Of a stretch of 64,000 nucleotides of DNA, positions 32,665 through 43,283 are shown one piece after another; position 1 is the first letter of the stretch, and the number at the start of each line of letters is the position of its first letter. The position numbers were made by a program, and so were the translations under genes. Source of the stretch: Cristatella mucedo. Taxonomy: Eukaryota; Bryozoa; Phylactolaemata; Cristatellidae. The stretch spans positions 250,001 to 314,000 of the forward strand of contig WPIO01000162.1 of assembly GCA_009760855.2 (NCBI GenBank), in the 5' to 3' direction. A model generated the notes under the pieces. It was not told where the DNA came from and searched no databases. It was given only the letters and a program-made list of their open reading frames with translations.

Positions 32665-32815
32665 TTGCAACACTGCTGCTCTTGGTTGTCCTAGTGGTCA
32701 AGGTGCTCCCACCGACCAAGGCCTCTCTGCGGTCGTGGGCTCAAGCCCCATGGCACATGTGAAGCCCCTGATAAAGATGAAGCTCTCCTTGAGCGCTATA
32801 CAAATGAATAGCATA
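32665..32815 (+). mobile_element. SINE family 1, copy 3
   Basis: A box TTGGTTGTCCTAGTGGTCAA and B box GGTCGTGGGCTCAAGCCCC are clear. The 3' part GCACATGTGAAGCCCCTGAT, GAAGCTCTCCTTGAGCGCTA, TACAAATGAATA carries the same LINE-like tail as copy 1. It runs into an AT microsatellite. Confidence 0.85.
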
Positions 32816-32926
32816 ATATATATAGATATATATATATAGATTATATATATATATAGATTATATATATATATAGATTTTATTTATATATATATATCAGGCA
32901 ATATAAATATATCGCCTATGCTATAA

Positions 32927-32962
<36 letters not shown>
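32814..32962. repeat. AT-rich microsatellite (TA)n with GATT interruptions
   Basis: Several (TA)n runs are separated by repeated ATAGATT units and by a short unique piece around 32895-32925. Confidence 0.9.
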
Positions 32963-32963
<1 letters not shown>

Positions 32964-33134
32964 ACTATAATTACAGCTTCTGGTGTACCCGTTCTGGTCA
33001 CTGTAAGGCGGATTGCAGCATATTGTGCTGGATCGAGGTATGGGACATGGCAGTTAGAGCTGATCACTCCATTGCATGAGAAGGCATGTGGGCAAAGGAG
33101 TGAAATAGTGTGGGTGCACTTGGAATTGAGTCTA

Positions 33135-33232
33135 GTCTTATATGCAATGCTTTAATTTCAGTAAATCTAATGGAATTAGAAAGAGATTGAGGTCTCTATG
33201 GGTGCTTTATAAGGTGTATTATCATTATTGTT
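33135..33232 (+). mobile_element. LINE-B tail
   Basis: AGAAAGAGATTGAGGTCTCT, GGGTGCTTTATAAGGTGTAT and ATTATCATTATTGTT mark the last ~60 bases of LINE-B; the preceding part is too diverged to place exactly. Confidence 0.55.
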
Positions 33233-34717
33233 ATCGTTAGAGCTTGGTGATGGTAATTTCAGTATGATTTGCAGTGAAATAGAGTGAATTGTGGTATTTT
33301 TCCTAGTCATTTTCGGGCGATTGCCAAGCATTATGTTTTATCTTGTGCACCTCCGTCTGTTGCTCTACAAAGCCACTAAGACTATGTGGTTTTTAGGCAA
33401 AGAGTTTCATATAGCACACTCACAGCCAAAGCTGCTTTCGAAGGCGTTCGGTAGCCAACCGACTTCATCTCACGCGATAATGAGAAAGTAAGAAGCATAG
33501 CAGAGACAGGAAAGCATTTGAGGTTGTGAGAAGCATGGAAGTAGCAGTTTATGACCAGTGAAAAGAATGCGCCTTAGTCGGCAGCAGGAGAAGAGCTGTC
33601 ATTGCTTAAGTATAAATGGAGAACAGCAAGAGACCGAGGACGGACCCTCGAGGGACTCCACAGGTGACCAGTCTCGCGTGTGAGACCCGACCCCCTCACG
33701 ACACGGAATGAACACGATCAGACAAGTATGATTTGAACCAGGCTATTGCTTCGTCTACTGGACCGATTATTTTTCTCAATCGTTCAAGTAGAACAACGTG
33801 ATCAATGGTGTCAAAGGCAGCTGACTGTTTTAGCAGAGATAGGGCAGGGCAGGGTTCGTCCCGTCATCAATGCCACATAGAATGTCATTTTTAACAAGAA
33901 GGAGAGCAGTTTCAGTGGAGTGATGCCTTTTGAATCACGATTGAAATGTTTCTGACATTTAATTATTTTTAATATGTGCAACAAACTGCTTAGCGACAAG
34001 ATTTCTACGTATCTTTGAAAAGAAAGAAAAAAGGGAAACCGGGCTATAGTTTGCAAGGACCTCTGTATCTAATCCAGGCTTTTTAACTATTGGTCCAACT
34101 ATTTTCAATTTGAATTACTTGAGTACAGCCCCCTTTTCCAAAGAAGCTTAAAAAATCCGGGTCATGGCAGTGCTTAGTTAATCTGCCAGAGAGTACTACA
34201 GAGATGATGGTATGGGTTCTTCAGGAGACGAGCTCTTTTTGCCAGACCTATTAGGTAGTTACTTTGCTTGCAGAAATTTAGGAAAACCCTTTAAGGTAGG
34301 TCACAGGTTGAGATATCAGAATTGCTTGAGACGGATGGCAATTTGGGAAGGTACGAATGTGCACATCCGTTTCAGTAAAGAAGGCTTACAATATTTCGGC
34401 TGAGTCTTGAATACCAGGCGAGTCAGACCTCTCAGCTTGGCCAGTACATTTTTTACTGTCTTATAAATCTACTTCGGGTTGGACTGGCCGGAATTCAGTT
34501 CTTGAGTGAAAAAAGAAGCCATTGGTTTTTTAGCCTTCCGGGTGTAAACTCTAAGGAAGACTTTGAAAATGATTAGATTTGCATCAGTCCCCGATTTCTT
34601 ATAACGTAGTTTAAGCATATGCTTAAAACCTCGTATCTCTTGAATTTTTTTGGAAATTGAAGGGAATCTTTAGAACTCTGTACGCTGATAGAATAAACGG
34701 GAGCATGCTTTTCCAGA

Positions 34718-35066
34718 GCCGAGTGCACGAGCCAAGTCGTGCACTCGTCGCCGCATCGACGGCTGCAGCTATGACGCCCACGGGTGACGCCGAGCCGAGG
34801 CTTGCTTGTTGGTCAATAAGGCAACCACGAGTGACAATCTGGCTCAGTCCACCGTGAGCACGTTGCATTGCATGCGTCGCTGAACGAGCGAAGCTGAACG
34901 AGGTACGTGACCGTTAACCAATCTGTGTTTGATCCGACGTGGCCGGCTCGCCCGCCCGCTGACGGGCGGGCATCGGACAGCCAGGCCAGGCCAGCCACGG
35001 CCAGGGCACGAGGCTTGCTTGCGACTTGGACGCGTCCCCGACCTTCAGATGAAAGCTTTTTTTACT
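34718..35066. other. GC-rich patch inside LINE-A
   Basis: About 350 bases of GC-rich sequence replace about 25 bases of LINE-A between CGGGAGCATGCTT and TCAGTGAAGGTATCGA. It holds two perfect hairpins: CGAGTGCACGA / TCGTGCACTCG (6-base loop, 34720-34747) and GCCCGCCCG / CGGGCGGGC (4-base loop, 34949-34970). No domain and no matching copy elsewhere in the window. Confidence 0.6.
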
Positions 35067-35315
35067 GGTTCAGTGAAGGTATCGAGGACATCGGTCGAGT
35101 CTGGATGCAGATCAGGAAGATCAGGATCACAAAAAATTTCAAAAATTTATCTATGACAATGCTTTTAAGTTGTGTTGCTGGACAAGTTCGACATTACCCT
35201 GTGCCTACAAGAGAGCAGAAACAGTAAGCTAAACTGACCAATGATTTGAGAGGGTCAGTGGACTCACCACAAGGTCAGTGGGGAAAACATCCTTAGCAAT
35301 AACGAGACGTAGAAG

Positions 35316-35953
35316 ATAATAATAATAATAATATTGCACTCGATAAAGCACCCTCAGAGAACTCAATCTCTCTCTAGGCGCTTTACATCTGCTGCAAAGT
35401 GATACGCAATAGAATAGTAAGTAAAATCATGCTTGAAAAACAAACAAAATGAATAATATGGTTAGGGGTCACATGCACAGGGTCAGCATGCAAATGTGGC
35501 TAGTGGCAGCATGCACAGTGTCAGCACGCATAAGCACAACAAGGACGAATCACAGGGACCCACTAAATGCTGTCCTAAATAGGTGTGTTTTTAAGTTTCT
35601 TTTAAATGTGGTCAGGTCAGGGGATGTTCTGATGCAGGTCGGGAGGGAGTTCCAGGCTTTGGGAGCATACGAGCTAAATGCACGGTCTCCAAAGGATTTA
35701 AGGTTTGTACGAGGTATTTCTAGACTGTTGGATTCCGAAAAGCGAGTGGTACGATGCTTGGCCTGATGGGGTAGTATATCTGAAAGATAGGCTGTAGCCA
35801 TAGAATGAAGAGACCTAAAAGTGAGCGACAAAACCTTGAAGTCAATCCGTTGCCTCACTGTTAGCCAGTGCAGGTCGGCGAGAAGTGGAGTAATGTGGCA
35901 ACTGCGACGCTCACGACAGACAAGCCTAGCTGCAGAGTTTTGCACCAAGATGG
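35316..35953 (-). mobile_element. LINE-B inserted into LINE-A
   Basis: A well-preserved, 5'-truncated LINE-B with (ATT)n tail, 3' UTR and C-terminal coding frame (LLADLHWLTVRQRIDFK, YLSDILPHQAKHRTTRF, AWNSLPTCIRTSPDLTTFK). AAGAT occurs on both sides (35311-35316 and 35947-35951), a likely short target-site duplication, and the LINE-A sequence is continuous when the insert is removed. Confidence 0.85.
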
Positions 35954-36386
35954 CCACTGGCGTTGGTTTTGTGGTTAACGTGTTGGAACAAACCACAATT
36001 CTCGAGACAGTCGAGAAAGGAGGGGACCTGGCTGTGAATAGGGTTTTGAATGCGAATACTGAAGTGTCCAACGCTCAGTAACGGCCTGTCACAAACAAAT
36101 ATTTTAGCGAGGAGCTCTGAACATTCCTCTATAAACCAGTTTAGAGACCCAAGATGTCAGTTTATCGCAACAGTGAGTGCCATTGGCTTTGATGTAGACC
36201 TGACTGCAACTGATTCAAAGGATGGGCCATGTGAAAGACTGCATATCTTATAGCCAAACGATTCACAAACAACAGCGACCCAGCCACTACATTTTTCAGA
36301 ACGCATGGACAGATAAAATGAGAACCCGGGTGGTGTAGTCTCAGATGTACAGATACTGGACCAAAGTGTCATCTAAGTTTCGGTAG

Positions 36387-36498
36387 CACTCTCCATTCAA
36401 TCGCGTTTCTCTTTGCAGCCAAGGTAAAGTGCTATGAACAATATTGAGTTCTCGGAGAGCACTTTATCGAGAGCATCATTATTATTATTATTGAGCAG
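36387..36498 (+). mobile_element. LINE-B tail inserted into LINE-A
   Basis: CTCTCCATTCAATCGCGTTT, GAGTTCTCGGAGAGCACTTT and an ATT run form the last ~110 bases of LINE-B in plus orientation. The LINE-A flanks GTTTCGGTAGCA and GAGCAGAATTGCAT rejoin to the intact copy's GTTTCAGTAAGCAGTTATGC, and AGCA is present on both sides. Confidence 0.8.
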
Positions 36499-37049
36499 AA
36501 TTGCATATAGTTTCTCCTGGACCACCCAATCGTGGATGAGTAAACCTTGTTTTAATGTGAGCAGAAAATTAGCAGGCGGAATTGAAGAGGCTGTCAGACA
36601 TCTGATGGACGCCAAAATTAGCTAGTACTGCAGTCAGCAGGTAGCCGTCCCGGCCGACGCGGGCACTTTGAATTTAAATTTGACCTTAGGAACAGCCGCT
36701 GGTCACCGTTTCACAATATGGTGACGGATGGCACGTGAGACATTATCGCAAGGAGTTTTATTCAGTGCTTTCAAACTTACTGGTTGTAGGTTTGATAGCT
36801 GAGCTGTGAATAGGGCAAATGCAGGATGCAGGAAGACTCTTATTAACCCACTGCAGAAGTCCAGCTGGTACGTATCAACTAATGGCGACATCGAACTGAA
36901 TACTAATCAGGGCCAGTTTTGTGTAGTATATCCGAGGAAGCTCATAAATAGTGACAGCAAGGACAGCTGTGGAATACCCGAAGGTATCGAGGAGAAATCA
37001 GGTAAAGATCCACACCACACAAGGAGTCACCCGAGGCCGCTCTCTAGCG

Positions 37050-37800
37050 TGGGGAGGAATTGAACACGATCAGGCAAGTACAATTTAAACCACGTCAGTG
37101 CCTCATCTGCCAGACCGCTTGTTGTTTACAATCGTTCAACCAGTACATGGTGATCAATGTTCTGGACGGCAGCTGATAGATCTAGTAGAGCTAGACACAT
37201 TCCCGACATCGTAGCTTCATTGAATGTCATCGTTGAAACGAAGGAAAAAAGTTTCAGTGGAGTACTGTCTTGAACATATTGAAATGTTCCTGAAGTTTTA
37301 TTCTTTTGAATAAGGGCAACCAGCTGCCTAATATTAATAATAATAATAATGCACTTGATAAAGCACCCTCAGAGAACTTAATCTCCGTCTACGCGCTTTA
37401 AATTTGCTGCAAGGGGAAATGCAATTTAATGGTAAGTAAAATCATGCTTGAATAATAAGCAAATTGAATGATATCATTAGGGGTGACATGCACAGGGTCA
37501 GCATGCAAATGCTGTTAGTGGCAGCATGCACCGTGTCAGCACGCATACCCACATAAAGGACGAATCACAGGGACATACTAAATGCTGTCCTAAATAGGTG
37601 GGTTTTGAAGTTCCTTTTAAATGTGGTCAGGTCAGGGGATGTTCTGACGCAGGTCGGGAGGGAGTTCCAGGCTTTGGGAGCATATGAACTAAATGCACGG
37701 TCTGTAAAGGATGTAAGGTTTGTACGAGGTATTTGTAGACTGTTGGATTCCAAAAAGCTTAGCGACATATTTTCAAGAATCTTTGAAAAAAGAGGATGGC
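37050..37800 (-). mobile_element. LINE-A RT fragment, split by LINE-B
   Basis: 37050-37330 matches the LINE-A palm and fingers (minus-strand blocks for HSTETALL and [12 protein letters not shown], decayed). 37762-37800 (CTTAGCGACATATTTTCAAG) matches the next LINE-A bases. Between them sits a LINE-B. This is a separate LINE-A copy directly upstream of the 5' end of the previous one. Confidence 0.7.
37333..37760 (-). mobile_element. LINE-B inserted into LINE-A
   Basis: An ATT tail, CTGAGGGTGCTTTATCAAGT, 3' UTR and the last ~60 codons (AWNSLPTCVRTSPDLTTFK, HLFRTAFSMSL) are well preserved. The insert sits between AACCAGCTGCCTAAT and AGCTTAGCGACATA, which join in register in LINE-A. Confidence 0.85.
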
Positions 37801-37899
37801 CAGTGCATGACAATGCACAATTTGTTTTGCTTTTATGTGGGTGTGCAAATAACAGTTCAAAATTTAATATGTAATCAAAACTTAAACTCTGCACAATTT

Positions 37900-38525
37900 A
37901 TTTCTGTTTTATCATGGATTGATGTCGGTTTTGGTATTCGCCTGGCTAGTGCATTTGACTGCAGCTAATTGCACGAAAACGGCCGTGCTAATGAAAGTGA
38001 AATTATGTAAATGCAGTTTTCGCAGAGCGAGACTGTCGCACTAAATCAAAGAAGAGCTTTTTCGCACAGGATTCTTTCCGTTGAGCAGTGGAATGCAGTT
38101 GATTGTGGTGAATTCAGGTATTCTCCCCATTCGCTTTGACTTCATTTCAGGGAACATCACGAGAAGGTGAAAGTGGAATCGGGTGTACATTTCTGGGTAC
38201 ATTGTACATGCATCGTAGGTTGACATTGCAAACGTTTTGGAGCTTTCCTCAGCTGATTAGTGATGGATTTGAAGCTAAATTGTTTTTTTAAGGTAACTCA
38301 AATAGATTTTTGACAACGATAACAATAATACATTTGGTGAAGCTCTCTCGCAGAACTCAATTTCTGTCGAGGCGATTGTGGTGGATTGTGATACAGGCCC
38401 TTGAGTTGGAGCTCATTTGCATAAGTGAGCATGAGCACATTGACATGAATTTGGTGAATAGATCAAATCGAACGTGTACTAAAATCTCAGCCCAAAATGT
38501 GAGCTCGGGAATGTCAATGTCTTTT
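37900..38525 (+). repeat. Repeat C, copy 1 (unnamed dispersed repeat)
   Basis: This ~600-base region is colinear with 54270-54815. Shared blocks in order include GGTATT-GCC, AGTGCATT-GA, GAGCTTTTT, GGTTGCA/CGTTGAG then TGGAATGCAGT, TTTCTGGGTACATTGTA, TTTTGGAGCT, CTCATTTGCATAAGT, and GAA-GTGTACTAA. At 38320-38385 it is interrupted by a decayed LINE-B tail (minus). I see no protein motif, no terminal repeat and no tRNA promoter. Confidence 0.65.
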
Positions 38526-38681
38526 TAATTGTAGCCCAATTACAGTGTATTTATGTATTTTGTCAAAATGCAAATATGTACAATGCTGGAACACTCTATA
38601 CGTTATTTTCATCCTCAGATGAGTTTTGTAAGTATCGAAAAGTTAAGAGGGAGGATCCTACGCAGAGTTAACAGGCTCCAG

Positions 38682-38728
38682 ATGACTCCGCAAGCGAGAA
38701 CAAACGTGTCAGTGGCGCAGTCGGCTAC
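38682..38728 (+). repeat. Inverted pair E, plus arm
   Basis: ATGACTCCGCAAGCGAGAAC and the following AAACGTGTCAGT...CAGTCGGCTACC match the reverse complement of 39151-39198. Both arms translate in the same frame as TPQA-TNV-V, so they look like two copies of one coding sequence rather than structural terminal repeats. Confidence 0.6.
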
Positions 38729-38975
38729 CCTAGTTCCGTCGTTGCACTGACAGGAGTACGAAAATGAATGTTATATTCCCTAGGGGTCGAAAACATCACT
38801 CCTCAACAACTTCTCTTCATTGGGTTGTTTCTTCGCTCAATATGAGATACTGTCAACATAGCATTCATTTACATACTCCTCGATATAAATCATTTTGTAC
38901 CTAGAGTAGGTGGAGCTGCCGACACTTTATATGTCGAACTGGGCGTCGCCTTACCCGGAAGAGCCAAGCCTGGGG

Positions 38976-39236
38976 TCAGCTCCCAGGGGCCCAATGACCG
39001 GAACTTGGGATTGCGTGCTCGCTCTCTTTCGGCAGAAGCTGTCGATGGTTGTGGACGTCTGCTCCCTCTATCCCAGAGTACTCAGCTAGCCGGGTCTGCG
39101 GCGGCGTACGCTTGTACTGGTGGGACGGATCCCTGCGACGGTGTGACTGTGGAAGCCGACTGAGAACTAACACGTTTGTCAGCGCTTGCGGCGTCACCTT
39201 GCTCCCCGGTAGTTTACCAAGAATAGGACCTTCCAC
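38976..39236 (-). pseudogene. Inverted pair E, minus arm within an unidentified open frame
   Basis: The minus-strand 86-codon frame contains KVTPQALTNVLV, matching MTPQARTNVSV in the plus arm, then YKRTPPQTRLAEYSG. An R-P-R-L-Y-type end is common at the C-terminus of retroelement polyproteins after integrase, so this may be the tail of an LTR-element pol, but no integrase core is present. I cannot identify it with confidence. Confidence 0.3.
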
Positions 39237-39719
39237 TGTAGATCATTACGTTTTCCCCTTGTAATGCGCATGCGTGTGTATTATGTAAAGTGTTGTGTAC
39301 ACGGTCAATCACCCGTGAACAGCTGTTGCAGGCGGGGCCCATGTAACGACCAACAACGGACGTAGATAGTAGGGAGGCCCTACTAGGAATTGGCTAGTGA
39401 ACTAGCTAGCACCCTTGAACTCGGCCAAGATTTTAGAGAAGCTAAGGATGCAATCAAAGTTAGTTACAGACTATTACTATATTAACTGTGAAGATTAATT
39501 TAGAGAAATTGTTTCACTATAATATAAGACATCTCAGCAGCATGATGATTTTATGAGGCGGAAAAGTGAGAAATATGCTGATCGAGCTAAGGGAATCCGA
39601 GAAGAAGTTAGACTGAACAAGACTTCTACCTAAGTATCTTTTTTCTAAGGTAGATCTGGAAAACTTTTAAGGAACAAGCAATTAGAAAATAAATAAAGTT
39701 TCTGACGTTGGACATATTA

Positions 39720-40760
39720 TGAGACTGCCATTCTTGGCTTTACAAAACAATTGAGGAACGGCTGGAGAAAGGCTCCAGATGGCATTTAGTAGGAATTATT
39801 GGTCTCTAGGCTAAGTTTAGTTATTTTAGGCGCGGCTGCGGAGAAAGTTACGTACCTATGCCAGAAGGTTTAGTGAAGAAGAGTACTACTTCAAGTATCA
39901 AAAATGAGTTAGATAATGTTGTGCTTTATGGTGGTTTTTTTATTTTTACATTGGCGAGACAATCGCTAATAATAAACAGCAGATTAAAATGCAATCATAT
40001 TTGAAATTTATTCTTATTTGATTTCTAAATAAGTCGAATTGTTCACAATTAATAGTGGCTTTCCTGCAACAGCATTAGGCGTAAGTGATATTGGTAGGTT
40101 AGCAGAACTATTTCATATTAGCATGAGCGTTTTCGAATATGAAGGAAAAGGTCTGAGTCCATCATTAGTAATAGAGGAAGAGAACACGAACATTTTGACC
40201 TCTTACTTTTTAGTACCAGCTAAAGGGCAAATTCTCATTACGTATTCATTAAAAATTTAAATGGTTGATGTTGCAGTACGAAGGGGCACGGTATGCAAGT
40301 AACTTGTAAAAGTATTTATCGAGATTTTATTCTCACGAACAATTTGATTGTCATTTAGAAGCACGTTAAAGAGGCAATGATAAGAAAAGAAGTTAGAATA
40401 CCAAGAGCTAAAGATAGACAAGACGAAACAGGTCATCTTTGGTATTTCTGAGAGTACTCGAATACTTTACGGAGCCCTTTGATTGCTTATGCTGATTTCA
40501 AGTGTATAGAAATGGAAAGTTTAGAAAAGTGTTTAGAAATGTTGCATAGTGTGATTAAGAGAATGAAAGTATGTCAAAGGGTGGTTTTCAAAAACGTATA
40601 CCTTATACTAGTTCTTGTGATATGATTGATTATGAAGGACATATCCGAAGCTTTAGGTTAGTTCTCGAAACAAGTAGCGATAGATATTTGCTTAAAAGTT
40701 TGCTGGAAGAAGTTGATAGTATTAAGAAAGAATTTAAAATATTGTTCCTTCGCGTGAGAA
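39720..40760 (+). pseudogene. Polinton/Maverick-like DNA polymerase B, N-terminal part
   Basis: Protein-primed family-B DNA polymerases of Polintons replicate the element. In order here: frame of 39750 with EKGSRWHLVGIIGL (family pattern GSGW-L--I--L) and SYVPMPEGLVKKS (SYIPLP--L--KKA); frame of 40039 with FPATALGVSDIGRLAELFHI and SMSVFEYEG (P---DI--FE--N-ISV-V-G); frame of 40383 with SPLIAYADFKCIE, matching PF-IYADFE (exonuclease motif I; the E is K here); frame of 40571 with YEGHIRSFRLVL and LLEEVDSIKKEFK. At least three frameshifts and two stops kill it. It may extend upstream to about 39400. The gene resumes at 42424 after LINE insertions. Confidence 0.72.
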
Positions 40761-40778
40761 ATGTGATAGTAGTAAAAC

Positions 40779-40925
40779 TCTGCAGTGCTTTCCACTTTCT
40801 TTTTGTTGCATGAGATTAAGTCTGTTGGCCACCGAATGATTACCGAATTCGCATAGGCTGTGAGTGTGCTACAGAATACTCTCCTGCTTAACACCCACAC
40901 ACCCTTTGTGGAGTTACAGATGGAG
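40779..40925 (+). mobile_element. LINE-A 3' end inside the polymerase relic
   Basis: TCTGCAGTGCTTTCCACTTT, TTGTTGCATGAGATTAAGTC and TTTGTGGAGTTACAGATGGA match the LINE-A end. It is followed by ~180 unassigned bases with a C9 run (41026-41035) and then a LINE-B. Confidence 0.75.
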
Positions 40926-41111
40926 ATAAATGATAATTATTTGCCTCCTTCCCTTCCTGCATTGGGGCAGTGACCTGGGCCTGTAGAGGGCATGGGAGCA
41001 CAAAGGAGGCGTGACGATGAGCAAAGCCCCCCCCCCAAGCGAGTTGTTGCATTGTTGACGAAGGCTGTATTGTATCTTACGCAAGCGATGCAAGCAAACG
41101 AGTGTACCTAC

Positions 41112-42420
41112 TAGCTTGGGCATCACTGGCAATGTTCTGCAGTGGTTCAGGTCCTATCTCAGTGGGAGACTCCAGAGTATTGACGTCAATGAACAGAGAT
41201 CATCTGAGGTACCTCTGAAGTATGGAGTACCTCGGGGCTCCGTGCTAGGTCCGGTTTTTTTCAATATCTATTCTCTCTCTCTTGCTGATATCATTGCCAA
41301 GCACAATCTAGGCTTTCACTTTTATGCAGATGACACTCAGTTATACTTTTGCTTTGATCCCTCACAGCCTACGAGCACCACAAATTCTCTCAACTCACTT
41401 GCTGCATGCATTGATGACGTATGCTCAGGGATGGCAGCAAATTTCCTAAAACTAAACGATGATAAAACTAACCGACTAGTTATGGACAAACTCAGTGTGA
41501 TTCCGAGATTGGAAAGGCTGACTCTAAAAATTGGCTCTGCCAGCATATCTCCTGTCGAATCAGCTCAAAATCTAGGTGTCATGTTCCACAGCAGCCTTTC
41601 GTTGGACGACCATATCAGCTGCACAGTCGAGTCTGCCTATTTTCAGCTTCATTACATTGCCGGAATTCGGGCTTGTTTGGATGAGGATACCACATCTGGA
41701 TTGGTCCATGCATTCGTGACATGCCGTCTCAACTTCTGCAACTCGCTGCTTGCTGGCCTACCGGCATATGCGATCGGGCGATTGCAGCTGGTGCGGAACT
41801 CGGCAGCTAGGCTTGTCTGTCGTGAGCGTCACAGTTGCCACATTATTCCTCTTCTCGCCGACCCTCACTGGCTGCCAGTCAAGCAAAGGATTGACTTCAA
41901 GATTTGGTCGCTCACTTTTGGGTCCCTTCATTCTGTGGCTCCAGCCTATCTCTCCGACATACTCACCCATCAGGCCAAGCATCGTACCACCCGCTTTTCG
42001 GAATCCAACAGTCTAGAAGTACCTCGTGCAAACCTTAAATCCATTGGAGATCGTGCATTGGGTTCGTATGCTCCCAGGGCCTGGAACTTCCTCCCGACCT
42101 CTGTCAGAGCATCCCCTGACCTGACCACATTTAAAAGGAACTTGAAACCTCACCTATTTAGGACAGCATGTAGTGGGTCCCTGTGATTCGTCCTTCGTGT
42201 GCTGGTGTGTGCTGACACTGTGCATGCTGCCACTAAACACATTTGCATGCTGACCCTGTGCATGTCACCCCTAACCACGTTATAATTTTGTTTGTTTTTC
42301 AAGTCGGATTTTACTTACCATTCAATTGCATTTCCCTTTGCAGCAAATGTAAAGCGCCTAGAAAGAGATTAAGTTCTCTGATGGCACTTTATCAAGTGCA
42401 TTATTATTAATATTATTATT
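41112..42420 (+). mobile_element. LINE-B, well-preserved 5'-truncated copy
   Basis: It starts in RT at GGCATCACTGGCAATGTTCT and ends with a full 3' UTR, GATGGCACTTTATCAAGTGC and a long ATT run up to the resumption of the polymerase relic at 42424. It is the least damaged LINE-B coding segment in the window and thus probably a young insertion. Confidence 0.9.
41116..42186 (+). pseudogene. LINE-B reverse transcriptase, C-terminal two-thirds
   Basis: A 356-codon uninterrupted frame: GITGNVLQWFRSYLSGRLQS, KYGVPRGSVLGPVFF (box B), FHFYADDTQLYFCF (catalytic box C), LKLNDDKTNRLVM (box D region), CRLNFCNSLLAGLPAYAI, LLADPHWLPVKQRIDFK, YLSDILTHQAKHRTTRF and a final HLFRTACSGSL before the stop. The RT fingers, box A Asp and endonuclease are missing because the copy is 5'-truncated, so it is not active despite the open frame. 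The start is a truncation point, not a true initiation codon. Confidence 0.85.
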
Positions 42421-42423
42421 AAA

Positions 42424-42748
42424 ATGTCGAAAGAAGATCGTCGCGATTTCGAATCAGTTACTACCTGTTACATTTGTAATTTAGACTTGGAAAAGATAAA
42501 GTACTCGATCATTGTCTTCTTACAGGAAGCATCTTGGTGTAGTGCACACACACGGTAATTTAAATGTAAAGCTATCTGCTGATAATTTTAAGCTACCAGT
42601 GTTTACTCATAAGTTAAAGGGTCTTAAATTAGATTTATTAGTGTAGGAGTTTCAAGATTTAAAATTAAAAAAGGAATTGATAGCAAAAAATATGGAGAAG
42701 TGTGTAAGCGCTGATATTGGATCTTTTAGTTTTAGAGATAATAATATG
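42424..42748 (+). pseudogene. Polinton-like DNA polymerase B, middle part
   Basis: The relic resumes directly after the LINE-B tail with MSKEDRRDFESVTTCYICN, then (next frame) KDKVLDHCLLTG, then (next frame) GVVHTHGNLNVKL, FTHKLKGLKLDLLV and a final NMEKCVSADIGSFSFRD. The family pattern is C-IC...DHCH-TG-YRGAAH--CNL...NL-GYD-H and a later I-FS-G-L-F-DS. Two frameshifts and a stop occur within 325 bases. The position, just after the piece ending at 40760, is where this segment belongs. Confidence 0.75.
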
Positions 42749-42749
42749 A

Positions 42750-43283
42750 CAGCCATACTAACAATGATGTGCTTGATAAAGTGCCCACACAGAACTCAAT
42801 CTCTTTCTAGGATTTTTAAATTTGATGCGAATGAAATATGATTGAATGGTGAGTGGTATCATGCTGGATTAATAGCATACATAACCAGGTTAAGGGTGAC
42901 ATGCACAGGGCCTGCATGCAAGTGTGGTTAGTGGCAGTATACACAGTGTCAGTACATCAAGGAAATTAATGATGGATCACAGGGACCCACTAAATGCTGT
43001 CATATATAGGTATAATTTTAATTTCTTTTTAAATATGGTCAAGTCGGGGGATGTTGTGGTGGATGTCAGGTGTTAGTTCCAGGCTTTCGGAGCATACTAA
43101 CTAAAAACACGGACTCCGAAGCATTTGAATTCTGCAGGAGGTATATATATATATAGGCATCGACTCCAAATAGCTGCCAATACGAAGCTTAAACCTGGTG
43201 AGTCAGTGGATCTGATAAGTAGCCTGGAGCCGAAGAATGAAGGGACAAAAAAATAAGCAAAAAAATCTGAAACTTGATCAGTT
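42750..43283 (-). mobile_element. LINE-B, 5'-truncated (older)
   Basis: Tail, 3' UTR with CATGCACAGGG-CTGCATGC in plus reading, and the last coding blocks, diverged. A short (AT)n lies at 43142-43155. Its left end abuts the polymerase relic; its right end abuts a second, better preserved LINE-B in the same orientation. Confidence 0.75.

Larger units (their letters stand above)
33355..37025 (-). mobile_element. LINE-A copy 2, composite with nested insertions
   Basis: The minus strand runs from the LINE-A 3' UTR (33355) to the same 5' end as the full-length copy (37025). A deletion near 33610 joins the 3' end directly to the VPQGS part of RT, so the catalytic domain is largely missing. Three interruptions follow: a GC-rich patch (34718-35066), a minus-strand LINE-B (35316-35953) and a plus-strand LINE-B tail (36387-36498). 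Remaining words such as TACAATTTTAAACCA-type RT, GDFN region and 5' UTR match copy 1 at roughly 80 percent by eye. Confidence 0.8.

Noticed and set aside
38705-38722. LTR-element primer-binding site (GTGGCGCAGTCGG)
   Set aside because: The word looks like a Ty3 primer site, but it lies inside the coding-like inverted pair, is not conserved in the other arm, and no LTR end or gag adjoins it.
41116-42186. 356-codon open frame as a host gene
   Set aside because: It is LINE-B reverse transcriptase with the family 3' UTR, tail and 5' truncation; the open frame reflects a young insertion.
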